This document shows positions 25,416 through 37,731 of a stretch of DNA of 64,000 nucleotides, piece after piece. The stretch comes from Bemisia tabaci (taxonomy: Eukaryota; Arthropoda; Insecta; Hemiptera; Aleyrodidae): the NCBI RefSeq assembly GCF_918797505.1, contig NC_092794.1:60807167-60871166 (forward strand). Direction: 5' to 3'. Numbering within the stretch: the stretch's first letter is position 1; every line of letters begins with the position of its first letter. Position numbers and translations under genes: made by a program. The notes below the pieces were generated by a model that was given only the letters and a program-made list of their open reading frames with translations, searched no databases and was not told where the DNA came from.

Positions 25416-25670
25416 CTACCGTGCCCTGCTGAGGAGAAACGCCACACCAACATTTCGACGTTGCCAAACTATTTCAAATAAAATGCAAATTTTCTAAAGA
25501 AATTGAATTTTTTTTCTTCAATTATTTTATGCAATATTCTTTGCATTTTAATCAAGCATTTGTGAAAATTTCTAGGACAAATTTTAAGAACATGTGTTTG
25601 AAATAAATGTTTTACTGAGAGAAATTTGACAGTATTAGGATGATTCACGTCGTTTTTTCTTTACGCGCCA
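25416..25670. mobile_element. Family D MITE, degraded, plus solo ends elsewhere
   Basis: A recognisable but diverged copy (CGTGCCCTGCTGAGGAGAAA at the left). Isolated end fragments of the family also occur at about 31415-31480 and 38035-38086. Confidence 0.55.
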
Positions 25671-26223
25671 TTTAGGGGCCGTAAGCGGGGACGGGGAGGG
25701 AGATAGGTCGCTCCAAAATGGGCTTTTAACAAATTGAATAGCGCGGTTCTTTTTTGACTGCGAGAAGTAATTTCTCAGGATCTGAACGGGAAAGATGCTC
25801 GTGATCTCATGCAGGTTCTATGTGATGCGAGAGTCTTGGTTGATTGATGTTTCAATGCTTCGTAGAAATTGTACTGATGATCTGGATCACGACACTGTGG
25901 AGCATAGCTTTAAAGTTAACCATGACGATTTAAATCCTTTGAAAAATCGTCGTGGTAATGCCTCGCCGTCTTTGTTGATTAATATTCTGATGCCATTCTG
26001 TAAGATTATGCCTTAGTTTTTCATCCCTCGTGTTTGTAACATTTTCAACATACAGGTCTAGTAAAGGGTTTTAATTTTAAAAGATGGCTTAAACTAAGGG
26101 TGCAACGACTAATCCAAAATTGAATCATGAAGGTTCAAAACGCACCATCTTATTTTTTTCTAATAATCTTTTCTCCATACTCTTCGTCGCGGCGTGACTG
26201 TTATAATCATCTCTTTCCTTCAA

Positions 26224-26386
26224 GTAGCGGAGGATCTAGCAATTTGGCAACGCCGGATTCCCTCCATTTAAACCTATGTTAGCTAATCGATTCTTGTCGG
26301 AGCATCTGGCCCCTCCAAGAAACGATACATTTCCGTAGGTTTAAATGGAGAAAAACAATGTTACCGATTCGCTGGGTTCGCCAATG
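26224..26386. mobile_element. hAT-type MITE, family B, diverged copy
   Basis: Family B core with ends GCGGAGGATCTAGC and GGGTTCGCCAATG. Octamers CCTTCAAG before and CCCGCAAG after agree at 6 of 8 positions, a likely decayed 8-bp duplication. Confidence 0.75.
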
Positions 26387-26490
26387 CCCGCAAGAAGGTG
26401 ATTTTAAGCTCGAAGCGCGTAATCTATTCAACCGTGCATGACCGCCATTTTAAATCTAGAGGAGGCAAGGGTCTCCGGAGTTTTTTTCCT

Positions 26491-26667
26491 GGAAAAGTTT
26501 TTTTTATCCTCTGTCTAATGATTTATCACTTGATGGAAGTCATCAAACCAAAAATTTAATCGGCAAGAAAGGAGGCTGTCAGACTCTGAGGATATCATAT
26601 TTGTTCGTAAAATCTCACCGAGTGATAAATCATTATTGAGAAGAGGATGAAAAGAGAAACTTTTCGG
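26491..26667. mobile_element. Short inverted-repeat element
   Basis: GGAAAAGTTTTTTTTATCCT and CATCCTCTTCTCA-type complement flank an inner perfect AATGATTTATCAC / GTGATAAATCATT pair. Confidence 0.65.
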
Positions 26668-27447
26668 CAAGACTGAAGTGCTTTATCTTTTACCAAATTT
26701 GAAATGACGGCTCGATAAAGTTAGAATTGAAAAAACTCCGATCGACCGTCATTTTGACTCTGACAGCACGAGTTTCGGTTTGTGTTAAAAAATGACTATT
26801 TCTTCTTGCTCTCTCCAAAATACAACAAAATACAAGGGGGCGGGCGGGGGTGTCTTTATTTGAAAAAACGATATTGTGGTCCGTAAACGAGCCCTCTCAA
26901 GAAGTCTTCCTAATTTTACAGTGGAGAGAGGGAGACTTTAAAAATTAGTCCCTTCAATAAAGTAGAAATGTGAAAATTGCAAGGTATCAGATGCTTGATT
27001 CGAAATCGCGATTTTGAATTACGGCGATCAGCAGAAATTTGGCAACATCAAATTATCTGTATGTGATTTTTTCGAAGCATGGCTGTCCTATCTACAGAGT
27101 ATTGAAAGAAACATGTAGCCGCGAAAGTTCTATTGATCGAAGTTGTAAAAATAGCGTGTGTACTGTAAAACTTCAGGATTGGAGCGCCTTCAATTCGAGT
27201 GATACTTCTAGCTTTGCCGGAGAGTTAGTTTAGTTGCGTGACCTAACTTAACCCAACCTGACTCTCATGCGATCGGTTACTAAGCTTTGTGACCGTTCAG
27301 AATCATAAAACTTGGCATACTCAATTACTATAAAGACAAAATGTGCTTTAACATTCCGGAATTACTTTTGATGAATTAATTTTTACCAGGAAAAAACTAT
27401 AATGTTGTGTTTTTCCAAGTTCTCCGTGAATTTGTGTCATTTTGTAG

Positions 27448-27600
27448 ATATACTATTTCGGCTCTCGTTCAATCGATTTTTGTGAAACTAGGTATTACGG
27501 AGTATTTTTTGACGAAAAACTCTATTTTTTGGTAGAATTTTCAAAATTTCAAAATCCAGGATGGCAAACGTTGCTTAAAGTACCATATTGGCTTTTTCAA
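27448..27600 (+). repeat. Dispersed repeat, related to 61180-61320
   Basis: Shares ATTTTCAAAATT-CAAAA, then GTTGCTTAAAGTACCA, and an upstream CGATTTTTGTGAAACT motif with 61180-61320. The function is unknown. Confidence 0.6.
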
Positions 27601-27898
27601 CATAACCTATCCTTACATTCAATATATGCATTTTTTCAAATCCAATTCACCTTCAAGTATTATAGATAAGATTTAACACTGATATGTTGAAACTGCTAGT
27701 TTTATTCGAATCATTTCAAGAATTACAGGAATATCCTACGAATTTCGGATATCTTTATAAATAGATTAAAAAAAGCAATCCTATGACAAGCGCAGCCATC
27801 TATTAAACTGCTGGTTTTGATAAGATTTCAGCATACTTGGAATGTCGAGGAACGCCATGTAAAATTATACCGCCTTTTGTGTAACCTAACTTCCACTT

Positions 27899-28032
27899 GG
27901 ACTACATTTTGCAATTTGGAACTATAAATTCTAGCCCGGTTTAAAAATAACCATTAGCCATTAGTTTCCCTATGCACATAAGTGTTTTTCCAGAAGAGTC
28001 AGAATTCCAAATTGCAAAATGCAGTCCATTTG
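27899..28032. mobile_element. Family F MITE
   Basis: Ends TTGGACTACATTTTGCAATT and AATTGCAAAATGCAGTCCA, with the inner CCCTATGCACATAAGTGTTT. Other, partial or diverged copies are at 29758-29890, 31636-31786, 44635-44735 and 49491-49615. Confidence 0.82.
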
Positions 28033-28034
28033 AT

Positions 28035-30538
28035 CTGTGAAATATAATATGGTATACATAGTTTATACTTAATATCTCGTTAAAGAGTTGATTTTTTAAC
28101 TTTCCATGGTACAATGAATATTTTATAAGTAAGATTTGGAAGCGAAAACATGTGCCTTTTTTGTTTCAGACCTTGCCTAGTGGCCCATTGGCACAGAGCT
28201 CCATCGTCGAAAGAAAAGAGGCTAATCCAATTTATTTTGAGAAAAATTCACCTGGGATTCGAAGGAAAGGGTAAAACTTTTTGTACTGGTGGATTAGATT
28301 TGATGGATGAGGCACATTGCGAGAGCCTTCGAATCACTCCCAGCCCGGTGGGGGACGCTTAAGGGCAGCAGGGGGCGTGGCGTTTTAATAAAATCATCCA
28401 GCAACCATCTCGCTGTTCATTGTTGGTAGCTCAGTTTGTGCTTTTGTTGACGTAGAATGACTGAGGCTCGCCGCGTGAAGCCCAGGTTTTTGTTTTTGAA
28501 TCAATGCGCACTCCTGCAGGCAACGACGACGCACCGACGTAGACGCAATCTTGTTTAAATCGGTGTCTGCTTGACGGGCGCAAGCCCAAAAACTCATGAG
28601 CCTTGGCTTTTGTTTATTAACAAGGACGTTAGGGCTTATCAGTTTTTGAACTCACGCCCATCCAGCAGACACCACGTTTACAGGTGCTGTCGAATTGAAT
28701 GGCTTTGTTGTGCCACAGAATGAATAATTTTCTGTTGCGACAAACACGGCTAATATTGAGGGAGGGTTTTTTTTACCATGAAGAAAACTTATCAATTTTT
28801 CTTGAAAATTTCTGTAAATATTTTCACCCGTTCAATTACAATTACAGGTATTTCAAGGATAATATTCCTACGTTTATCTTCTTCTAAAAAATCAAACATA
28901 ATCGAAAATTTTGAAACGTCGCGATAGAGATACGTATTTACCGACTAAAATCTCGGTGTGTCATTGTATATGATCCGGTTTGATATGGCTGACATTCGCC
29001 GTGTCAATAGACTGTTTTGGTAGTTACCTCATTCGAGACCTATACTGCAATTAAATTGTGCCAACCTCAAAAGGCGCAGTAAAACAGTCGAAACCAAACA
29101 GTTGATTAATTTATTTTGGGTTTAACCACTGAATGTATCAAAAATTGAATGACGTGGTCATTAAATGAGTCTATTAAGAAGCCCCATGATAGCGCCATCT
29201 GAGGGACGTTCTCATTTGATCTCATTATGCCATCGTTACTTATTTTTTCAATCAATTTCAAAGTTATTACGAAGTTTGATGCTGCAACGACTAAGCATTG
29301 CTGAGCTTTCAGTCTTTGTGGAAACACAAATGAAATGTAAAAACGTGGCTCTGCTTTGTTATAGCGTTGCGATTTTACGGATGAGTTCAGGGTCAATGGT
29401 TCTAGACTCTAGAGACTCTTAGCAAGATTTATACATCATCAAAACACACAAAATGTTGAAGGGTGACACCCCAACCTTGACTCTCGTGAGGAGAGGGCCC
29501 AAGGAGGGAGTCAAGGGTTTCAATAAACCCGCCTCGATTTTAAGTGCTCAGTAGTAAAATGACCCATCATAATTTCGACTCGAGTAAATTTAAGGGTCTC
29601 TTTCCGTCCGGCGAATTTTACGACGTTCTGTCTCGTATACGCTTTCCGGACTTCGCCCACTGACCCACTAACCGAAAAATACATCACTCAAGTATTTCGA
29701 ATGCGGAATTAGCTCGTATGCGATCCAATCGTGCTGATAAGAAACGAATAAAGTAAGAATTGGACTACATTTTGCAATGAGATATTACTGCATATGGTTA
29801 ATTTTAAAAACAGCGTTTGTGCTTTTAGTGTCTCCATGCATGTAGGTGCTTTCATGGATAAGCCAAAAATAGTAGTTAGTCTAATTAAATACAAAGAACC
29901 TCGGATTCTCTGAATGCCTTTGTTGAAACATATTCCTCACTTCCATTCGGCGGTCTGACCGTTCGCAGAAAAAAGTCACGGATTATTTTAAATAGATAAA
30001 TTTCAAACAAACTTTTGTTTAAGTCAACTAAAGAATTGTATCTATCTTGTATGCTGAAGTATAAAATTAAAGTAGTTTACATTGATTTCATCGATCTCTA
30101 CCACGAGTAAGATTTTTTTCATATCAGAATATTTTTTGGGAGTTTTTTGTCTCAGAATAGAAAGGAAAAGAAAGTAAAAAAGAGAGAAAAAAAAATACAT
30201 ACATAAATCGATTTTCTAATGAAGGCCAGGAGAAGACACCGTTTTGCTTATCAGAAATCGCGCATCACAGGGTCATCTCAAAGGGCGCATTGAATATAGA
30301 TTTGAAGCCAATGCTCTCTAGTCAATTTTCGGTGATGCCACTATTGCGACGCGTATACATATTTTTTGCCTATACGGCCAAATGAAGGCTAATCAGCCGC
30401 CTCATGACATATTCATGTTGCATCTTCATCTCTGTTTCATTTATAAATTGATTTTAATTTCTTTGCAATTTTTCTCATTTTATCATCAGCTTTGTTCTTC
30501 GTGATTTTTAATATACTTTTTTTTGTTTTCTGTTTCAG
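28035..30538. other. No supported gene
   Basis: AT-rich DNA with a partial family F copy at 29758-29890. A segment around 28110-28190 resembles one near 10600-10680, so it is an uncharacterised low-copy repeat. Confidence 0.5.
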
Positions 30539-30578
30539 GTATGTAATCGAGTTCATATCGTACATCCTCTCCCTGGTT
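30539..30578 (+). CDS. Candidate 40-nt exon, hydrophobic peptide
   Basis: A strong polypyrimidine tract and AG (ending 30538) and a consensus donor GTAAGT at 30579 bracket 40 nt. In one frame it reads as a hydrophobic, membrane-like peptide (YVIEFISYILSLV) after a leading G. A second frame is also open, so the reading is not certain. Its GC content is higher than that of the flanks. It could be an exon of the same + strand gene as the 62492 exon, but 32 kb separates them and nothing in the sequence links them. A chance splice-like pair remains possible. Confidence 0.35.
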
Positions 30579-32329
30579 GTAAGTATAATAATGTTAATTT
30601 GTCATAAAGTTTATTTTCCGATTCAATTAAACGTTTATGTTATATTGACTTTATCTCACTATATCTCTGGCGTAGAGCTTGAGTGGTACTCTGTATACTT
30701 ATTTACAACGGAACTTCAGTACACGAAAAAATAAATTTAAAAAGGACTTCCCTCACAGTATAGTCCTATTCCGTTGTGTCATAACAAATGGTAACAGCAG
30801 CTCATGAGGTTTCGTGCGTCGCAACAAACGAGACCTAAGTTATACTTTGCTGTAAGGCCTCATGTAGTTATCAAACCAAAAGCCCTTGATTTTTATAGAT
30901 CTGTATGTTGTTTAGTTCTTGTTTTTTCCTTAAACCCAATCTACCATAATAATCTTATACCAATTGTATGAGGAAGGAAATATCATGAAAATGAATCAAT
31001 CATGTATGGCAGGATCGGAGGTAAACTTTTCTATTTGTAAATCAGAAGGGATCTTCACTAAACAGAGCTGTCAAATATTTAACAAGCGTTTTGAAGGGTA
31101 TTTTATAGTCCCTATTACTGTATAGGTTCTCCATGTAATTTATGTGCGATTTCACCCTGGAAAAGTCTACTCAGTTGGCTGTGCACATTGTGTGCAACAG
31201 ACTTACTGTGCATGTGCATTTGCCATTACGTGCCTCTCGTGAATATATAATTTATGGAAGAGCTTCCATATTGCTGAAGGATACTCGTATGAACGAGAGG
31301 CAAGAAATTAAGATAGGATAGTCTTGCGTAAATTAGATGCGGCTGAAAAGTGCAAAGCGTGAATTTTTAGTAACGCCTCAAGGCAGCTTCTGGATCCCTC
31401 CGCACCGCACGGCCGTGATAGGGAACAACGCTATACGCGCACATTGAAGCGTTGCCAAATTTCCTTCAATAATATGCAACTTTTATAGGAAATAATAGCG
31501 CTTGCCTGCAATCAGAGTACCTTCATAGGGTGAGTGAGGCTGCTAGAGGACCCTTTTCTGATCAGCTCAACCATCTTATAGACCTCATTGACCTTCAAGA
31601 ATAGGTAAAAAAATTTTCTCATCCTTATCGACCACTATTTGGCCCACATTTTGCAATAAGGAGCCACTATTTATGGTCCATTTTAGAAACAACGTATATG
31701 TTATCGGTTACCCTATGCAGAAAGGTGCTTTTACGGAAAAGCTGGAGAGAGTGGCTCCTTATTTCAAAATGTAATCGGTTCAGCGGACGTTGCATTCAGA
31801 TGATTCTAATGGGCAGATAATGAGGTTTAACTTGCTTGTACATATCACCATACACTTGACTCAAATCACACGTTTAGGTATGATTCAGTTTTAAAACCAA
31901 ATTTGTTTATTATATTTGAAAAACTCCTTTTAACTTGAACCTCGACTACGCCGGAAATGAGTATGGCAAATTGAACCAGAAGTTTGATAAATTCTATATT
32001 CAGTCTCCTTGATTTTTGAGACAGTCATACCGCAGGGAAAGGATACCCAGACATATGGTAGCATTTACCATATCGACGGTAAAACTACCTGTTTGCGGTG
32101 TTTGAAAATGTCCGTTCCCATTTCATATTTTTAAAGAGGAACGAATGAAATCATTCCTTGAAGTTTTCACAGAATTTTCTTCACACTGAGAGGAAAAATC
32201 ACGGAATCACGTCTCTGTGTCCCTTCAAGGAAAATGTTTAAATATTATTAAAAAACACGTTATATGAGGTGAAATTCGGCAATATTTGAAGGATCATACG
32301 GCGTTCTTCTCTAGGACGGGAGCGCAATA

Positions 32330-32579
32330 CTGCCCTGCTAAAGAACGCCGTATGAATATTCGAGAGTTTGCCACATTCCCTTGATAAAACACGTAGTTTA
32401 GACGAAATTTATGCATATTTTTCCTTGACATTTTCAGATATTTTAGATTAAATTGCGTACAAAATAGTGTGAACATTTTGGAAACAAACATTTACAATTT
32501 TCTCAGTAAGCTCGGTTTTTATTGAAGGAAATTTTGCAACGCATGAGGGTTCATACGGCGTTTTTCCTTAGAGCGACAG
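32330..32579. mobile_element. Family D MITE
   Basis: Full-length copy (CTGCCCTGCTAAAG to GAGCGACAG). A truncated right half of another copy lies immediately before it at about 32222-32320, so this is another tandem pair. Confidence 0.75.
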
Positions 32580-33519
32580 AATACCCGGACGGAATTGGAA
32601 TTCCGGCGATGAACGTTGCGTTGCGTCGCGGCGTCACCGCTACAACTCTCCGCGTGGAGTTCAATGTTTTCATAAGCTCTGACCCACATTTCCAAGTTCC
32701 CCTCCTTTTCTATCCCTCCCACGATGCGGTCGTGCACCTCCCCTCTGCTTCCTTAGGGTCGTAGCCCTTCCTCCCCGTTCACCCCCGCCGCCAAATTGCG
32801 AGGGTGCTCTTGTTTCAAGCACGATATCAACAACGAGCCAATGTCGGTGGGGGACACCCAACAAGGTCCAAGCTAGAAAATAATTCATTTTTTCTCTCTT
32901 CGAGATTTTTTGTAGAGAACAATTCACACAACGGAAAATTCGAGGATCAACTCCTGAACAAGATACTGACAAGAATTTTAACACTGATCAAAATGGAAGT
33001 TAGATTTTAAATATCATTAGTTTTTTTTTCCTAACCAACGAATGTTAATTCTAAATACTTATATCGCATCTAGGAGTTGATTTCCATCTTTTCCCGTTTC
33101 TTCGTAAAATTTTGAGGAGATATCTTATAGTGCGTTGTGTTTAAATTTAAGGCCCATATGGCACCATGTTTCCCTCGTCAATTTTCGGAAAGTGCATAAA
33201 ATATAAAGTACGTAGGTAAAACAATAACGTAGTCCAAAAAAAGATGCCATTTTTGGGCTTACGTACTGACCCAAAGTGAGTATGATGACTCGCTTCCTCT
33301 TTTGTCATGTAATGACATGTTTGTCAGTAATGACTAGATAAATCTCCGCAAAAAGGAACAAAGAACTAATAACACATTTATAATATTTTTATACTATATT
33401 TTTGTAGGCAAATCAAAAGTAGATATGTCGTTATTGAAATAAGCCAAAAAAGTCGGTTCCTTATGGACAGATATTCCGTCAAATTGAGCAACTCTGCACC
33501 TGCTCAGGGCAGCAAAACG
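32580..33519. other. No supported gene
   Basis: A GC-richer patch at 32580-32790 has open frames on both strands without splice or codon support; the rest is AT-rich. Confidence 0.45.
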
Positions 33520-33865
33520 ATTTCTCAAGAATAATCATGAGTTGAATAACGCTGACTCCGTCAGATTAAGTATTAGAGCCTAACACAAAGCGGAGCGGCG
33601 ACGCCCTGGCGCCTACAAACCTAACAGGGATACTTCACGGATTGCGCAACGCGTGAAGTATCCCTGTAAGGTTTGTAGGGGCCAATGCGCGTTTCGCGCT
33701 GGCTGCCCGCCTGCCGCACCGCAGCGTGCCACGGCACTTGAAGCAACTATTTTACACAAGAGGCATTGCACAGTATCATACGAAACTGAAGGCGTTCTAA
33801 TATATTAGGAATGGCAGGCATCCATCAAAAGTACGGAGCTTTCCTCGCAAAATAAATCAAGATAC
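33520..33865. repeat. Family H repeat with perfect hairpin
   Basis: The hairpin core at about 33610-33680 has compensated stem changes relative to the others (for example CAGGGATAC with GTATCCCTG where other copies have GTGGATAC with GTATCCAC). The flanks match 14068-14395 over more than 300 bp. Confidence 0.78.
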
Positions 33866-34096
33866 CACGGCTCAAAAAGAAAGCAGTGGTCCAAAAACTC
33901 ACTAAGTCCTAGCATCCGTAATTAGTGACGTTCAGCGTACACTTTATCGCCTGGCTGTGAGTTGCTTAATCGTCATCGGCTATAAAAGGCTATAAGAAAT
34001 TGTGTAGCTGGCTATAGACGCTATTGGAAATCTTACAGCCGGCCGTAGGTCTATGGCATTTTGGAACACAGATTCTACTGCCAATTTTTACCAGGG

Positions 34097-34222
34097 ATGG
34101 ACGCATTTAAATCAAAAGAAAATATATCCAGTGTTACATAAGCCCTTTTATGTATCAATTCTCATGGATCTTAGGGCTCATGTTAGAGTAGATATAGTTT
34201 CTTTGATTTAAAAACGTCCATA
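34097..34222. mobile_element. Family T-like MITE, diverged
   Basis: Ends TGGACGCATTTAAATCAAAA and TTTGATTTAAAAACGTCCA resemble family T in the first six bases and in the central GGGCTCATGT motif, but differ between. Confidence 0.55.
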
Positions 34223-35118
34223 TTATCAGTTAAATTATGCTACGACAGTTGAACGAGTTCAGAGAAAGATCAGCCTTGCAATTTCAGACTTATATTGCAA
34301 AATTTTACGTTTATTTCGTTATGATTTAAATTTTAATGGGTTCTTCTTGAAGAAAATTTTACGAGAAAACCACTGAAACTTCTTTTAAACTTTTCTGTAT
34401 CATATAAAAGAGTATTTGAGTTTTCTACGTTTCAACATCTTGTCCGATATCTCTTGTTTACTCGATCCTTTGTGCGACGCTTTTAGAGGGCACTCTTTCG
34501 ATGCCCGATATCAGCTCTGACGGAAAGCGGTCGATGACGTCACTAGCGAAACATCTTGTAAGATCAGTTTACGGATGCAAAAGAGGGGTTTTTGCGCGGT
34601 TTCAATCTACCTAGACCCGATGGTATCTCGGGTTTCAAGACATCGTCGCCAACCGGAAAGGAAAATCTCCGCATTTCCTCAAGAAATGGTCAACGATGCA
34701 AGTGAAGTTACTCGCCTAGAAACTAGCAGCGCTGGAGAGGTAGTCGGCCCCGAGCTGGAGGCTAAAAGCTACCCTTGTTGACGGTGAACGAGGAAAAATG
34801 AGGGCATAACAAACAATTTAGCGGGGATGATAAAAAGGGGGTGCGTGGCAGGGATGAGCCCTGCGCTTGGATACCGGAGGGAGTTTATCAAGATTACCGC
34901 GCAACATGTCAAACGATGCTTGCCGGATTGTCTCGTAAAACAACATGCGCTTTAGATAAAGCTTAGTGTAGTCAGCGTGTTTGGAATATATAGCCATGTC
35001 GGCTTCCATTATTTGAAGAGTGGACATTCGTACAACCTAGTAACCGCCATTAGGTGTCGCTTAGATTGTGTAAGCGTGTCTCCAATTTAACAGAAATATA
35101 TAGTGGTCTGAGCAGGAC

Positions 35119-35372
35119 AATTGGACCGCGTTAAGCAGGAAGGAACCAACAGTTACTGCCAAATTTAATCGGGCAATTTCATTTTTTACATGAAAACGAT
35201 TGTGCAGATTTTTATACAAATTTCAGTTAATTTTCTGCATGGCAGGATGCAAAGTCCTTGAAATTTTGAAAGGAATCCGCACAAACGTTCTCTTTTAAAG
35301 AATTAAATTGCCCAATTAAATTTGACAATAGCTTGTGTGGATTGGTTCCTTTCTGCTAAACGCGGTCCAATT
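35119..35372. mobile_element. Family J MITE
   Basis: 254 bp. Ends ATTGGACCGCGTTAAGCAGG and TTCTGCTAAACGCGGTCCAAT, with inner repeats around GCCAAATTTAATCGGGCAAT. Full length. Confidence 0.85.
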
Positions 35373-36280
35373 CTTATCATGAAAAGGAGACAGAATTATA
35401 AAGAAAATTTCGTAATAAAAAGACTATGAGGCGAATGCATCCCGGGTGTTCTCTGAGGCAATGGACAATCTCGGCAACACTTGAACACGCGCCTTTTCCA
35501 CTCCTCATTTCTTGATTTGGAGCCGTTAGATCGGGAGCAGAGATTACTAGTTACACCACTGGGTAAAAGGAGTTGAAGCTTTTCTTGAAATCAAAATTTC
35601 GCGTGTTGAATGCGTCATTAATTGATGCATGATTATCATTGACAAAATTGTAATAAATAAAACGTAATTAATTTTACATAGTTGTCTCTGGAATTTGAAT
35701 ACGAGGTTTTGTGCTATTGTGTTTGTTTGAATCGCAAATCGATATCGGTGAAGCTAAGGAGCGATACTGCCTTCCTAAAAACTGACGATTTTCCAGGATG
35801 AAGAGAGAACTCCACCATTTTTGTAAATATGAGATTTAATTTTCAATTTTTGTATACATTACAGCGTCATTACTGCGCTTTGATGCGGAATAACTGGTAA
35901 AAACGAAATACACCAGCATGCGTATTTTATACTGTAGATTGCAGCAAAGTTGCTTGCTCATTTTCGCTAAAATCGTCAGTTAGGTGGTATTGTACCCAAG
36001 CCATAGATTTAGTATCATAGGAATACTGATACCATCGAAACTCGATATCGTCAAATTCCGCCCAAGGTATCACAAGCGCCATGCGACGTTTTATAATTTC
36101 CGCCGCCATTTTATTCTTTTACAGAGACATCGTTGATTGAATCTGTTTGAAAATTTCACTGAATTTTATCGACGGCACATTGAAACTTCTGTGAAATTTT
36201 CGGACACCTCCGTTCAACAGTTTCTCTGTAAAAAAATAAAATGGAGGTGGAAATTTTGAAACGTCGCATGGCGCTTGTGA

Positions 36281-36622
36281 ATTGGACTGCATTTTGCAAT
36301 TTGGAGCTATAAATTTTAGCTCCTCTGGAAAAACACTTATGTGCATAGGGAAGCTAATGACACATACGTTGTTTTTAAACTAGGCTACACTCAAAAAACA
36401 AGTATGAGAAGAGTGACTTACGGGCCAAGTTATGGATCATGGAGCCATAGAATATAGTTCGTGGAGCCATGCTTATTATAGGTTCACGACCAATGAAGTA
36501 TGGCTCAGAAAGCCATACTGTGGACGGTAAGTCACTTTGGTTGGAAATTATGGATCTCCGAGCCATTTTTAGCTTTTTCTGAGTGTAGAATTTATAGTTC
36601 CTAATTGCAAAATGTAGTCCAA
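36281..36622. mobile_element. Family F MITE, middle layer of the nest
   Basis: Ends ATTGGACTGCATTTTGCAA and TTGCAAAATGTAGTCCAA, flanked by TTGTGA (36275-36280 and 36623-36628). It is itself interrupted at a TA by the element at 36388-36585. Confidence 0.85.
36388..36585. mobile_element. TA-type MITE, inner layer of the nest
   Basis: Starts CACTCAAAAAACAAG and ends CTTTTTCTGAGTG, with TA on each side (36386-36387 and 36586-36587). The inside is a loose palindrome with GGAGCCAT and GGTTCACGACC motifs. The TA duplication and ends fit the Tc1/mariner superfamily. Confidence 0.8.
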
Positions 36623-37519
36623 TTGTGATACTTTCACCGAAAGTATATTGAAAATTGCAAGAATGACGTAGCTGTTAAATGAGTCTAAAAAGGATCTTTA
36701 CGGTGAAGTTACCAGGAACGGTATCTATATCTCTCAGGATTCACCTCGAGATAAGTCACACGTCTGCTTTCGCTTTCGACGATGAGAATAAAACGATTTC
36801 GAGGGTGCTTTTTCCCCGCTGCGACCTCGGCGGTTGTCACGGTTCATTCGGAGGGCGGTTAATTTGTCAGGAAGAGTCTTGGGAGGGTTCTTAAAGCACT
36901 CAGGAGTGGCGGAGGGTCATTAGACCGCGTTGTCAACACCTAAGAACCATTAGTCGACTACTCATCAGCATTTCAACCGAGATTGTCAACCGATCTCTCG
37001 CTACTACCACCATGAAACGGGAGCCGTGTAAACACTCTCGCTCGCCGCACGGTGGGAAATTGTCCCACTTAACCTCTGATATCATATGTAGAAGTTATAT
37101 ATATGACCTCTGATATCTGATATCATATTCGTAAGAAACTAAGGGGTATGCTTCTGACCGCTTCACCGTGCAACCCCCCCCCCCCCCCCCAGAGCTAAGC
37201 TGCTATCACACGCACAGTCCGACTGCGTAATCAATGACACTCGCGGGCTGAATGGACAGTCGGCAGTCATAGAGAAAATACAGAATGTGGTGGCAAGGCA
37301 GCCTTCTTGAAGATTTGCTGTGACGTAGAAAAGTACACGGACTGGCGCGCTGTTCAAAAAAACTGCTGTTCATGCATTTCATGATGGAACCTGTTTCAAG
37401 ACCTACATCACCACTCTAACTAAAATTGAAGGTCATATAATTGAACATTATTAGTTACCATGACTCTCCAATTTCTGCTTTTTTGACGCACAGAACGTAA
37501 TTTCAAAATTATACCTTCA

Positions 37520-37731
37520 ATACCCTATACCTACCTAACCTGGGCGATAGTCATATCTACAGATATTTCCGTCCCTTTCAACATTATACGTAAATTATCT
37601 CTATTTCTTTTTTGTAACTAATTTCTATCTTTCGTCTCATATTAATTACTATAAGAACTTATATTATGTAAATTGTTGAATAAAGTGAATGTCCTGGATA
37701 AAAAAAAAAAAAAAAAAATACCCTATACCTA
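37520..37731 (+). mobile_element. Poly(A) retrocopy with 14-bp target duplication
   Basis: ATACCCTATACCTA at 37520-37533 and again at 37718-37731 brackets a unit of about 185 bp ending in an A tract (37700-37717). An AATAAA signal lies about 20 bp before the tail. This is the signature of target-primed reverse transcription of a processed RNA, most likely the 3' end of an mRNA or retroelement. The source is not identifiable here. Confidence 0.85.

Larger units (their letters stand above)
36067..36631. mobile_element. Family G MITE, outer layer of a three-level nest
   Basis: Left end GTATCACAAGCGCCATGCG. The right end is split: GCGCTTGTGA at 36271-36280 continues as GTGATAC at 36625-36631. 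The gap holds family F (36281-36622), flanked by the 6-bp repeat TTGTGA. Confidence 0.85.
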
